Shown here one piece after another: positions 27,378 to 35,650 of a stretch of DNA of 64,000 bases. The translations under genes and the position numbers were made by a program. A model generated the notes under the pieces. That model was not told where the DNA came from and made no database searches. It saw only the letters and a list, made by a program, of their open reading frames with translations. This stretch comes from Pseudophaeobacter flagellatus (GTDB taxonomy: Bacteria > Pseudomonadota > Alphaproteobacteria > Rhodobacterales > Rhodobacteraceae): assembly GCF_021228235.1 (NCBI RefSeq), contig NZ_JAJQRG010000011.1, forward strand, positions 110,292 to 174,291. The letters run 5' to 3'. Every line of letters starts with the position of its first letter. The stretch's first letter is position 1.

Positions 27378-29147
27378 ATGAGTTTTGATGCACCAGTCAA
27401 AGATATGTTGTTCAATATCGCGCATCTCTCCCGTTGGGCAGAGGTCTCGGGTCTCGCCCCCTACGCCAGCGTCGAGCTGGACGATGCCGCCGCTGTTCTG
27501 GAAGAATTTGGCCGCTTTTGCGCCGAAGAAATCGCGCCGTTGAATGCGCCAGGGGATCAGGCGGGATCGCATCTGCGCGACGGTCGGGTGCAGCTGCCTG
27601 ATGGCTTTGCCGGGGCTTATCAGAAATTTGTTGAAATGGGCTGGCAAAGCCTGCCGCATCCCGGTGATTTTGGCGGGCAGGATCTGCCGCGCGCCGTTGG
27701 TGCGGCTGCCACCGAGGTGCTTAATGCAGCCAATCTTAGCTTTGCCCTGTGTCCGCTGCTGACGGATGGTGCCATCGAAGCCCTGCTGACGGCGGGTGAT
27801 AGTGCCACCAAGGCGACCTATCTGGAAAACCTGGTCAGCGGCAAATGGACTGGCACCATGAACCTGACAGAACCTCAGGCCGGCAGTGATCTGGCACTGG
27901 TGCGCAGCCGCGCCGAGGTCCAGGAAGATGGCAGCTACCGCATTAGCGGCACCAAGATATTTATCACCTATGGCGAACATGAGATGGCCGAAAATATCGT
28001 CCATCTGGTACTGGCCCGCACGCCGGAGGCCCCCGCTGGTGTCAAGGGTATCAGCCTGTTTCTTGTGCCCAAGTTTCTGGTCATTGCAGATGGCAGCCTG
28101 GGCGCGCGCAACAGCGTCACCTGCCAAAGCGTCGAACATAAGCTGGGGATCAAGGCAAGCCCCACTGCGGTGCTGGAATTTGAAGGTGCCACTGGCTTTT
28201 TGATCGGCGAAGAAAATGCCGGCCTTACCTATATGTTTGAAATGATGAATTCGGCGCGGTACGCGGTTGGCCTGCAGGGCATCGCCGTTGGCGAGCGCGC
28301 CTATCAGCAGGCGCTGGCCTATGCACGCGAGCGGGTGCAAAGCGCCCCGGTGGATGGTTCTACCCGCGAGGCCGTGACCATCATTCACCACCCCGATGTA
28401 CGGCGTATGTTGATGCGGATGCGCGCCCTGACAGAAGGCGCACGTGCCATGGCGACCTATGCGGCCGGGTGTCAGGATCTGGCCCGCCACGCCGCCAGCC
28501 CAGAGGCCCGCGCCGAGGCCAAGACCCTGTCCGAATTCCTGACGCCGCTGGTCAAAGGCTTCAGCACCGAAAATGGCGTTGAGGTTGCATCCCTTGGGGT
28601 ACAGGTACATGGCGGCATGGGCTTTATCGAAGAAACCGGCGCGGCGCAGCATTACCGCGATGCCCGGATCTTGCCCATCTATGAAGGCACCACCGCCATT
28701 CAGGCCAATGATCTGGTGGGGCGCAAGACCCTGCGTGATGGCGGTGCCACTGCCCGGCATGTCTCTGCTTTGATTGGTGAAACCGAAGCAGCGCTGCAGC
28801 AGGGCAGCCCGCAGGCGCAGGCCATGGCTGCCCGGCTGAGTGCCGCGCGCGAAGCCTTTGATGCGGTGGTGACGCATCTGACAGGCCTTGGAAAAGACCA
28901 GATGCCTGCAGCCTTTGGCGCCGGTGTTCCCTATCTGATGTTGGCGGGCAATCTGGTCTCGGGCTGGCAGATGGCGCGCGCGCTCTTGGCCGCCGAAGCC
29001 GGGCTGAGCCGTGGCGAGGATCCCGCCTTTATGGCGGCGAAAATCGCCACTGCCCGGTTCTATGGCGATCATCTGCTCTGCGAAACCGAGGTGCAGCGCG
29101 CCCGCTGTCTTGAGGGCGCCGAGAGTCTGGCTGCGGCGCTTTTGTAG
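27378..29147 (+). CDS. dmdC: acyl-CoA dehydrogenase, probable DmdC (MMPA-CoA dehydrogenase)
   Basis: 589 residues from ATG 27378 (AGAGGAG ribosome-binding site); the frame is open further upstream but overlaps the AraC gene. The long form, with a C-terminal extension after the catalytic domain, is the class that includes DmdC. Visible are the FAD/substrate region (MNLTEPQAGSDLALV), LGIKASPT and the active-site segment ILPIYEGTTAIQ with its Glu. Together with the following crotonase it matches the Ruegeria dmdC-dmdD pair that turns methylmercaptopropionyl-CoA (from DMSP) into methylthioacryloyl-CoA and beyond. A general acyl-CoA dehydrogenase is the alternative. Confidence 0.65.
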   Translation: MSFDAPVKDMLFNIAHLSRWAEVSGLAPYASVELDDAAAVLEEFGRFCAEEIAPLNAPGDQAGSHLRDGRVQLPDGFAGAYQKFVEMGWQSLPHPGDFGGQDLPRAVGAAATEVLNAANLSFALCPLLTDGAIEALLTAGDSATKATYLENLVSGKWTGTMNLTEPQAGSDLALVRSRAEVQEDGSYRISGTKIFITYGEHEMAENIVHLVLARTPEAPAGVKGISLFLVPKFLVIADGSLGARNSVTCQSVEHKLGIKASPTAVLEFEGATGFLIGEENAGLTYMFEMMNSARYAVGLQGIAVGERAYQQALAYARERVQSAPVDGSTREAVTIIHHPDVRRMLMRMRALTEGARAMATYAAGCQDLARHAASPEARAEAKTLSEFLTPLVKGFSTENGVEVASLGVQVHGGMGFIEETGAAQHYRDARILPIYEGTTAIQANDLVGRKTLRDGGATARHVSALIGETEAALQQGSPQAQAMAARLSAAREAFDAVVTHLTGLGKDQMPAAFGAGVPYLMLAGNLVSGWQMARALLAAEAGLSRGEDPAFMAAKIATARFYGDHLLCETEVQRARCLEGAESLAAALL

Positions 29148-29243
29148 CCCCGCCCGTTGGCTTTGCCATTCCATGTAGACACTGTGCCCCCTCTGACCGG
29201 GGAGCCCTCTTCCATTTTGCCCCATTGTTGCAAGGACCGTGAC

Positions 29244-30050
29244 ATGACACTCGAAATCGACCTTTCCCGCTTTAAAAACCTTGACCTCCAGGCCCATGAC
29301 GATGGCGTCTGGGTCGTGACACTCAACCGACCCAGCAAACGCAATGCGCTGGATATCGACACCATTGAAGAGCTGGTGGATTTCTTCTCCACCGCGCCGC
29401 GCGCCGGGGTCAAGGCGGTGGTTCTGGCGGGATCCGGCGATCACTTTTGCGCCGGGCTGGACCTGATCGAACATCACGATGCCGACCGCAGCCCGGCCGA
29501 TTTCATGCATGTCTGCCTGCGCTGGCACGAGGCATTCAACAAGATGGAATATGGCGGGGTTCCGGTGATTGCCGCCTTGCAAGGCGCGGTTGTCGGTGGT
29601 GGACTGGAATTGGCCAGCTCCGCCCATATCCGGGTGATGGATGACACCACCTATTTTGCCCTGCCTGAAGGCCAGCGCGGGCTGTTCACCGGCGGTGGCG
29701 CCACCATTCGCGTCACCGATCTGGTTGGCAAATCCCGGATGATCGACATGATGCTGACCGGACGGGTCTATCATGGGCAAGAAGCCTGCGATCTGGGGCT
29801 GGCGCAGTATATTGTCGAAGGGTCCAGCTTTGACAAAGCGCTGGAACTGGCGCGCCGTACCGCCGAAAATCTGCCGCTGTCCAACTTTGCCATCTGTTCC
29901 GCCGTAAGCCACATGCAGAATATGTCTGCCATGGATGCTGCCTATGCGGAATCCGTGGTGGCCGGGGTGGTCAACACCCAGCCGGACGCCCGCGCGCGCC
30001 TGGCGGCCTTTGCCGATAAATCTGCCGCCCGCGTGCGCCGCGACAGCTAA
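29244..30050 (+). CDS. dmdD: crotonase-family hydratase, probable DmdD
   Basis: 268 residues from ATG 29244. It has the crotonase fold with oxyanion-hole segments [10 protein letters not shown] and GAVVGGG, and catalytic glutamates Glu122 (in GGGLELA) and Glu142 (in LPEGQRG). Ruegeria DmdD, a methylthioacryloyl-CoA hydratase, has its two catalytic Glu at almost the same numbers and similar length. The gene is 96 bp after the acyl-CoA dehydrogenase on the same strand. An ordinary enoyl-CoA hydratase would look similar, so the specific call rests on context. Confidence 0.65.
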   Translation: MTLEIDLSRFKNLDLQAHDDGVWVVTLNRPSKRNALDIDTIEELVDFFSTAPRAGVKAVVLAGSGDHFCAGLDLIEHHDADRSPADFMHVCLRWHEAFNKMEYGGVPVIAALQGAVVGGGLELASSAHIRVMDDTTYFALPEGQRGLFTGGGATIRVTDLVGKSRMIDMMLTGRVYHGQEACDLGLAQYIVEGSSFDKALELARRTAENLPLSNFAICSAVSHMQNMSAMDAAYAESVVAGVVNTQPDARARLAAFADKSAARVRRDS

Positions 30051-30058
30051 AGCCTGCC

Positions 30059-30084
30059 GCCCTGCCCAGACCATTGGGCAGGGC
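30059..30084 (+). terminator. hairpin after the dmdD-like gene
   Basis: A perfect 10-bp stem GCCCTGCCCA (30059-30068) / TGGGCAGGGC (30075-30084) with a 6-base loop begins 8 bp after the stop codon. No long T run follows. Confidence 0.65.
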
Positions 30085-30213
30085 GATCTTGTGACATGGC
30101 TGGTCAAGATCGTTGCAAAGCGATAGACAAACAGCATGGCAGCCCCTGTCTGTCATTGTCGGATCTGCATCGCTTTGTTGCCCTTCGTTGGGTGAAAGGA
30201 AAGAATTGACCGC

Positions 30214-30402
30214 ATGAAACATGTTCCCAAAGAAACCACCGATGACGCGCTTATTCAGGAGTTCCTGAACAAAGGCGGCAAGGTCAGTGTTGGCAAGACC
30301 AAGCCGATGCCAGACGAGCTGGGACTGAGCAACAATGTCTGGAACAACAAGATGACCAAGGAAGAAAAGGCAGCGCGCAACACGCCCAAGACCAAGGCTT
30401 AA
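30214..30402 (+). CDS. small basic protein, function unknown
   Basis: 62 residues, rich in Lys (about 13) and polar residues, with no membrane segment or cysteine. The start has GAAAGGAAAG upstream, a good ribosome-binding site. Codon use and the following stem-loop with T run argue that it is a real, singly transcribed gene. No family is recognised by me; the sequence has the look of a conserved Rhodobacterales orphan. Confidence 0.65.
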   Translation: MKHVPKETTDDALIQEFLNKGGKVSVGKTKPMPDELGLSNNVWNNKMTKEEKAARNTPKTKA

Positions 30403-30416
30403 CGCAGCGCCTTTTT
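30394..30416 (+). terminator. terminator of the small orphan gene
   Basis: AAGGC (30394-30398) pairs with GCCTT (30409-30413) and runs into TTTTT. The stop codon of the upstream gene lies within the loop, which is unusual but seen in short genes. Confidence 0.5.
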
Positions 30417-30466
30417 CTTTTGAGGCTTGGCCAGAGAACGATAGTGCCGAGACCCTGCGGCGGCGG

Positions 30467-31762
30467 TTATAGTCGCAGGTCTGACTCTTCGGGTGATAGG
30501 ATGTATTTCAGATCGTAAAGCACCGCGTCCGGGCCGCCAAAGGCGCGGATTTGCGCCGCTGACATTGCGCGAAATACGCTATGCGCCACCGCCAGAATGA
30601 TGCCGTCATAGGCGCCCGCCTCAGGCTGGCCTTGCAGGGTCAGGCCAAGGGCCGCCTGGGCTTGTTCCGGATCGGCATGAGGGTCATGCACATCCACCTG
30701 CAGACCGTAGTCCTCTAGTCCGCGCACCACATCGATCACACGGGTATTGCGTAGATCGGGGCAGTCTTCCTTGAAGGTAAGTCCCATCACCAGCACCCGG
30801 CGCATTGGTTTTCCGCGCTGCACCAAGGCCTTGATCATCTGCTGCGCCACATAGGTGCCCATGCCATCATTCAGCCGCCGCCCGGCCAGCAGGATATCCG
30901 GATGATAGCCCAGGCTTTCCGCCTTGTGGGTCAGGTAATAGGGGTCAACGCCAATGCAATGGCCGCCTACCAGGCCGGGCCGGAAGGGCAGGAAATTCCA
31001 TTTGCTTCCTGCCGCTTGCAGCACCGCTTCGGTGTCGATGCCCATGCGGTTGAAGATCATCGCCAGCTCGTTGATCAGGGCGATATTGATGTCACGCTGG
31101 CTGTTTTCGATCACCTTCGCGGCCTCGGCCACGCGGATGCTGGGGGCCAGATGGGTGCCGGCGGTCACCACCTCGTTATATAATGCATCCACCTGCGCCG
31201 CGATGGCGGGGGTCGAACCGGATGTCACCTTGGTAATATCAGCCAGACGGCGGGTCTTGTCGCCGGGATTGATCCGCTCAGGAGAATAGCCAACATGAAA
31301 ATCCTGGTTAAAGCGCAGGCCGGACTCGGCCTCCAGCACGGGCACGCAGTCTTCCTCGGTGGCGCCGGGGTAGACGGTGCTTTCATAGATTACCAGGTCG
31401 CCAGGTTTCAGCACAGCGCCCACGGTTTTTGACGCGGCCAGCAGGGGGGTCAGGTCGGGGCGGTGGTTGGCATCCACTGGGGTGGGAACCGTCACGATAT
31501 AAATCCGCGCGGCGGAAATTGCGCTGGCGTCGTTGCTCAGGCGCAGATGGCTGGCCTCGGCCAGCTCTGCTGTGGTAGTTTCGCGCGTCTGGTCCCTGCC
31601 CGCCTGCAAATCTGCGATGCGCTGCGCGTCGGTATCGAACCCCAGGGTGGGGCGGTGGCGGCCAAAGGCCACCGCGAGGGGCAGGCCGACATAGCCTAGG
31701 CCGATGATGCAAATCTGGTCCTGCAAGGTCTGCTCCTGCGTTGTTCCGGCGCTTTGATACAA
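30467..31762 (-). CDS. UDP-sugar 6-dehydrogenase (TviB/WbpO type)
   Basis: 431 residues of the UDP-glucose/GDP-mannose dehydrogenase family: N-terminal Rossmann motif (IGLGYVGLPLAVAFG), central dimer domain, catalytic region GLVGGHCIGVDPYYLTHKAE (active-site Cys) and a C-terminal UDP-binding domain (LVMGLTFKEDCPDLRNT). The sequence is closest in style to UDP-N-acetylhexosamine dehydrogenases such as TviB/WbpO, making a nucleotide-linked uronic acid for capsule or O-antigen. It stands alone here; no transferase or polymerase genes flank it. Confidence 0.85.
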   Translation of the reverse strand: MYQSAGTTQEQTLQDQICIIGLGYVGLPLAVAFGRHRPTLGFDTDAQRIADLQAGRDQTRETTTAELAEASHLRLSNDASAISAARIYIVTVPTPVDANHRPDLTPLLAASKTVGAVLKPGDLVIYESTVYPGATEEDCVPVLEAESGLRFNQDFHVGYSPERINPGDKTRRLADITKVTSGSTPAIAAQVDALYNEVVTAGTHLAPSIRVAEAAKVIENSQRDINIALINELAMIFNRMGIDTEAVLQAAGSKWNFLPFRPGLVGGHCIGVDPYYLTHKAESLGYHPDILLAGRRLNDGMGTYVAQQMIKALVQRGKPMRRVLVMGLTFKEDCPDLRNTRVIDVVRGLEDYGLQVDVHDPHADPEQAQAALGLTLQGQPEAGAYDGIILAVAHSVFRAMSAAQIRAFGGPDAVLYDLKYILSPEESDLRL

Positions 31763-31849
31763 GGTGCGTATGCCGCCTGTCCCCGCCCCCTATAGCCCGC
31801 CTGATACAGCGGGGCCAGCCCCTGGCAGGATCCGATCATCCCTGTCCGA

Positions 31850-32914
31850 TCACTCTAGCCACTGCAGGTCAAACTCTTCACGAAAGGCAAAGCGGGTCAG
31901 GTGATCTGCAATTACCTGTTTCCATTGCTCAAGGTCCCCACGCGGCCCGGTGCTGGCGCTGACCTGCAGGTGATCGGCCGTCGCCGTCAGCCGCACCTTT
32001 TGGCCACTTGCAAAGACAATGCTGCCTTTGGTTTCGTCAAATTCGACTTCGCCTTTATGGGCCCAGTGTTTGCATAGCTGCTGCAAATAACGGCTGGAGG
32101 CCTCGGTCTTGGCCATGCCCCTGGCTGTCTGGTCTGGCAGCAGTGCCAGGGCTGATTTGGCGTCGCGCCGGATCGCATTGGCAAAGAGCAACACATCGAT
32201 ATGGGTCGCGACAAAGGTGGCGCCCGCCGCGAGACTGGCCTTTTGCATCGCTGGGTCCAGGGTCAAGATCCCAGCCGCCTTGCCCGCGGTAACGATCTTT
32301 TTCAGGGCGTCCAGTACGGCGGTCTCGACCTCTGGGGCGCCGGCATTGCCAATGAACCCCATATCAGCGGCGAGATCGGAGGGACCGATAAAGACGCCGT
32401 CCACCCCGTCGACAGTCAGAATGTCATCCAGCGCTGCCAGGCCGGCGCGGTTTTCCACCTGCACCAACAGGCAGATTTCATCGTCAGCGGTTTGCAGATA
32501 GTCGGGGATCGCAGAAAACTGCGAGGCCCGCGCCAGGGCGGAGCCAACACCGCGCCCCCCTTCGGGTGGGTAGGTGACAGCGCGCACCAGCTCGCGTGCC
32601 TGCGCACCGCTTTCCACCATCGGGATCAGCAGGGACTGAGCGCCGGCATCCAGCAACTGCTTGATCATCCAGGTTTCCCCAATCGGAGGGCGGACAATCG
32701 CGTGGCTGTCGGATGCGGCCAACACCTGCAGCTGCGCAGTGATCGAGCGCAGGTCATTGGGCGCATGCTCGGCGTCGATCAGTAGCCAGTCATAGCCGGC
32801 TCCGGCGCTGATCTCGGCGCAATAGGGATCGGCAAGCCCCAGCCAGCAGCCCAACTGCGGGCTTTCGGCTTTCAGGGCTGCCTTGAAGGCGTTATGTGGC
32901 GCAGGCATGGGCAA
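31850..32914 (-). CDS. hpaI: HpaI aldolase fused to DUF2218 domain
   Basis: 354 residues. About 1-262 is a class II HpcH/HpaI aldolase (GCWLGLADPYCAE, LIDAEHAPND, VQVENRAGLAALDDI, GVFIGPSDLAADMG), which cleaves 4-hydroxy-2-oxoheptane-1,7-dioate to pyruvate and succinate semialdehyde. About 270-354 matches DUF2218 (ASSRYLQQLCKHWAHK, IADHLTRFAFREEF), a small domain usually found alone. The frame is continuous; a Met near residue 267 could start a separate protein but no stop codon intervenes. Normal HpaI has ~260 residues. It is the last gene of the hpa operon, 45 bp after hpaH. Confidence 0.85.
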   Translation of the reverse strand: MPMPAPHNAFKAALKAESPQLGCWLGLADPYCAEISAGAGYDWLLIDAEHAPNDLRSITAQLQVLAASDSHAIVRPPIGETWMIKQLLDAGAQSLLIPMVESGAQARELVRAVTYPPEGGRGVGSALARASQFSAIPDYLQTADDEICLLVQVENRAGLAALDDILTVDGVDGVFIGPSDLAADMGFIGNAGAPEVETAVLDALKKIVTAGKAAGILTLDPAMQKASLAAGATFVATHIDVLLFANAIRRDAKSALALLPDQTARGMAKTEASSRYLQQLCKHWAHKGEVEFDETKGSIVFASGQKVRLTATADHLQVSASTGPRGDLEQWKQVIADHLTRFAFREEFDLQWLE

Positions 32915-32959
32915 TGTCCTTGTGGCAAAAGAAACGTCAGTGTTACGGCTAGGGGAGTG

Positions 32960-33760
32960 TCAGGCGAAGCAAATGTCAACCGCGCCAAAGGGGCCAAAAT
33001 CAGCGTGGATATCGCTGCCCGAGGGGCATTCAACAGGCCGGATAAAGCTGCCGGACAGGATCACCTGGCCCGGTTCGATGCTTTGGCCATATTGCGCCAT
33101 GCGCCGGGCCAGCCAGACCACGCTTTCAACCGGGTCATTCAGTACGCCGGCGCCCAAACCGGTCTCTTCGACCGCGCCATTGCGCGAGGTGATGGCCCCG
33201 ACCCAGCGCAGATCATGGGCCTCCACTGCGTGGCGTTCCTTGCCCAGAACGATGCCCGCATTGGCAGCATTGTCGCTGATCGTGTCATACACGGATCGGG
33301 TTTGCCCTGTTTCCGGATCCGCGCGCAGGATGCGGGTATCCAGGATCTCGATTGATGGCGTCACATAGTCGGTGGCGGCAATCACCTGCGCGCGGGTGAC
33401 ATCGGCGCCGCCGATGGGGGTTTTCATCACAAAGGCAATCTCAGCCTCAATGCGGGGCTGGATAAACCGCCCCGCTGGCACCGTGGCGCCGGTTTCAAAC
33501 AGCATATCGTCAAACAGGATGCCGCTGTCGGGAATGTCGATGTTGAGCGCATATTGCATCGCCTTGGAGGTGAGGCCGATCTTCCAGCCGATCACCTTTT
33601 GACCCGCCGCCAGTTTGGCGTGGTAGATGGCGTTTTGCACCGCATAGGCATCGTCCATGCCCATGTCCGGGTGGCGTTTGGTCAGCAGGCCAATCTGTTG
33701 ACCGGATGCCTCGGCCTGCAACAGATCGGTGGCTGCCTGGGCGTGATCCTGCGGCGTCAT
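32960..33760 (-). CDS. hpaH: HpaH, 2-oxo-hept-4-ene-1,7-dioate hydratase
   Basis: 266 residues of the fumarylacetoacetase-fold hydratase family, the usual HpaH length. Motifs seen include KVIGWKIGLTSKAMQ, the metal-binding EAEIAFVMK and SGSFIRPVE. It adds water to 2-oxohept-4-ene-1,7-dioate in the homoprotocatechuate meta pathway, supplying HpaI. The start overlaps the end of hpaG by four bases (ATGA), indicating coupled translation. Confidence 0.9.
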   Translation of the reverse strand: MTPQDHAQAATDLLQAEASGQQIGLLTKRHPDMGMDDAYAVQNAIYHAKLAAGQKVIGWKIGLTSKAMQYALNIDIPDSGILFDDMLFETGATVPAGRFIQPRIEAEIAFVMKTPIGGADVTRAQVIAATDYVTPSIEILDTRILRADPETGQTRSVYDTISDNAANAGIVLGKERHAVEAHDLRWVGAITSRNGAVEETGLGAGVLNDPVESVVWLARRMAQYGQSIEPGQVILSGSFIRPVECPSGSDIHADFGPFGAVDICFA

Positions 33761-34614
33761 GATTTCACCTCGTCCTCAACCCCATTGCGCAGGGTGCCGA
33801 TGCCTTCGACCTCAACCTCGACCACATCGCCGGGTTTCAGATAGCGCGGCGGATCAAAGCGCGCGCCAGCCCCCGTGGGGGTGCCGGTGATGATGATATC
33901 GCCGGGCTGCAGGGTCATGAAGGTGGAGATATATTCGATCTCGCGGCGGATCGGGAACATCATCCGCGACAGCACATCGTCCTGGCGCACCTCGCCATTG
34001 ACCCGCGTGATGATGCGGGCATCGTCAAGCTGTCTGGCCTCGGTGAAAGGCACCAGCCAGGGGCCGATGGCGCCGGAGTTGTCCCAGTTCTTGCCTTGGG
34101 TGACGTTGAACTTGGCATGGCGCACCCAGTCGCGAATGGTGCCCTCATTGCAGAGCGTCAGGGCGGCGATATGGTCATAGGCGTCGTCCTGGCTGATCCG
34201 GCGACCGCCCTTGCCGATGACGATGGCAACTTCGCCCTCATAGTCCAGGGTGTGGTTTTCCGGTGGGCGGACCAGATTGTGCCCATGGCCAGTGAAGCCA
34301 CTGGCAAAGCGGGGGAAAAGCGACATGTATTTCGGCTGCGCGCTGCCATCTTTGTATTCGGCGTTGCGGTCGGGGAAGTTGACCCCAACGCAGAGGATGC
34401 GCGGCGCATTGGGAAGTACCATCTCAAAAACATAGTCCGTGTGGGTCACGGGCCTGCCGGTGGCGGATTTTTCCAGTTCCGCCAGGCCCTGATTGGCAAT
34501 CACATCATAAAGCGTTGCCCATTGTGGGCAGGCGTCATTCAGCGCGATCATACCCGCCTCGGTGACGGCGCCAAAGAATGTCTCACCCTCGGCGCTATAG
34601 GTTGCAAAACGCAT
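33757..34614 (-). CDS. hpaG: HpaG-type isomerase/decarboxylase (FAA hydrolase family)
   Basis: 285 residues from ATG 34614. It has the fumarylacetoacetate-hydrolase-fold signature: LCVGVNFPDRNAEY, DYEGEVAIVIGKGGR (metal ligands), TGTPTGAGA and LKPGDVVEVEVEGIG. In the hpa pathway this family supplies the decarboxylase acting on 5-oxopent-3-ene-1,2,5-tricarboxylate, with or without the isomerase activity. Single-domain rather than the fused two-domain HpaG of enterics. It lies between hpaD and hpaH. Confidence 0.8.
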   Translation of the reverse strand: MRFATYSAEGETFFGAVTEAGMIALNDACPQWATLYDVIANQGLAELEKSATGRPVTHTDYVFEMVLPNAPRILCVGVNFPDRNAEYKDGSAQPKYMSLFPRFASGFTGHGHNLVRPPENHTLDYEGEVAIVIGKGGRRISQDDAYDHIAALTLCNEGTIRDWVRHAKFNVTQGKNWDNSGAIGPWLVPFTEARQLDDARIITRVNGEVRQDDVLSRMMFPIRREIEYISTFMTLQPGDIIITGTPTGAGARFDPPRYLKPGDVVEVEVEGIGTLRNGVEDEVKS

Positions 34615-34682
34615 CTGGTTTCTCCTCCACAAGCAGGCGCTGTGGCGCTGCCCTGCGTATCATTGTTTGATGAGATGCCCGG

Positions 34683-35534
34683 TCAGACCGGGAAGATTAC
34701 ATTGGTCTGGCCCGTGCCGGAGGATGGAAAATACTCCGTCACCACTTCGCATTTGCCGTCGTATGTGTCCCAGCCAAGCGCCCCATAGAGCATCGCCGTG
34801 TCATGCATCGAACCTTCGCCACAGCAGAATTGGGCATATTCGCCCAGCATTTTGAGGAACGTGGCATGGTCGCCCTGTTTCCACATCTCCAGCACATGCA
34901 GATCCATCTGGCGGTTGAACTCGGAGGAGATGGTAAAGGTGCCATTGTTGGCGGCATAGTCTTTATTGGCCCAGATCTTGTGGCTGAGACTGCCAGAGGC
35001 CACCAGCAGAACCTTTTCATCCGAGGCCTCAACAGCTTCGCGGATCGCTTCGCCGACAATGCGGCTCTCGTCGTGGTCATGCACTGTGGCCCAGGCGGCC
35101 ACCGAGACCACCTTCATGTCATGTTCGCGGCTCATGAAGCGCATCGGCACCAGGGTGCCATATTCCAACTCCAGACTGTCGAGTTGATGGCAGAGCGTAT
35201 AGGCACCCCTGTCGGTGGCGGCTTTGGCGATGGCCTCGCCGAGCGCGGGGTTGCCATCGTAGCCATAGGGCAGATCCTGAATGAATTGTGGGAATTCGTT
35301 TGAGGTGAACAGGCCTTCAAAGCGTTTGTTGGCATTGATGTGAAAGCCTGCGTTGATCACCCAATGGGTGTCGCAGATCACCACGGTGGTGGCGCCAAGC
35401 GCCTTGGCGCGGCGGGCGATTTCGGCGTGACCGTCAATGGCGGCCTGACGTGTGCCTTTGACCGGCCCGTCCTGCTCGGACATGAGCATGGTTGGGACAT
35501 GGGTCATTTTGGCGGCGAGTACGATCTCTCCCAT
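34683..35534 (-). CDS. hpaD: HpaD, homoprotocatechuate 2,3-dioxygenase
   Basis: 283 residues of the class III extradiol dioxygenase family (LigB-like). The N-terminal MTHVPTMLMSEQ, the DTHWVINAGFHINANKRFEG and TSNEFPQFIQDLPYGYDGNP segments follow enteric HpaD closely, with His residues placed for Fe(II). It opens the ring of 3,4-dihydroxyphenylacetate between C2 and C3 to give 5-carboxymethyl-2-hydroxymuconate semialdehyde. It lies between hpaE (116-bp gap) and hpaG (68-bp gap). Confidence 0.9.
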   Translation of the reverse strand: MGEIVLAAKMTHVPTMLMSEQDGPVKGTRQAAIDGHAEIARRAKALGATTVVICDTHWVINAGFHINANKRFEGLFTSNEFPQFIQDLPYGYDGNPALGEAIAKAATDRGAYTLCHQLDSLELEYGTLVPMRFMSREHDMKVVSVAAWATVHDHDESRIVGEAIREAVEASDEKVLLVASGSLSHKIWANKDYAANNGTFTISSEFNRQMDLHVLEMWKQGDHATFLKMLGEYAQFCCGEGSMHDTAMLYGALGWDTYDGKCEVVTEYFPSSGTGQTNVIFPV

Positions 35535-35650
35535 GGGGGCTCTCCTTATGTGAGGCGGGGGAGGGGCCAGCCCCTCAATTTCAAATTTGCATTTGAAATT
35601 TCACCCCGGGATATTTTTGGCCAGATGAAGCCGGGTGCAGACAGAGGGGC

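Noticed and set aside
27360..30137. Very long reverse-strand frame opposite the dmdC/dmdD-like genes
   Set aside because: It is the shadow of two well-supported forward genes; its composition (His/Gln/Gly-rich) and lack of domains are typical of antisense frames in GC-rich DNA.
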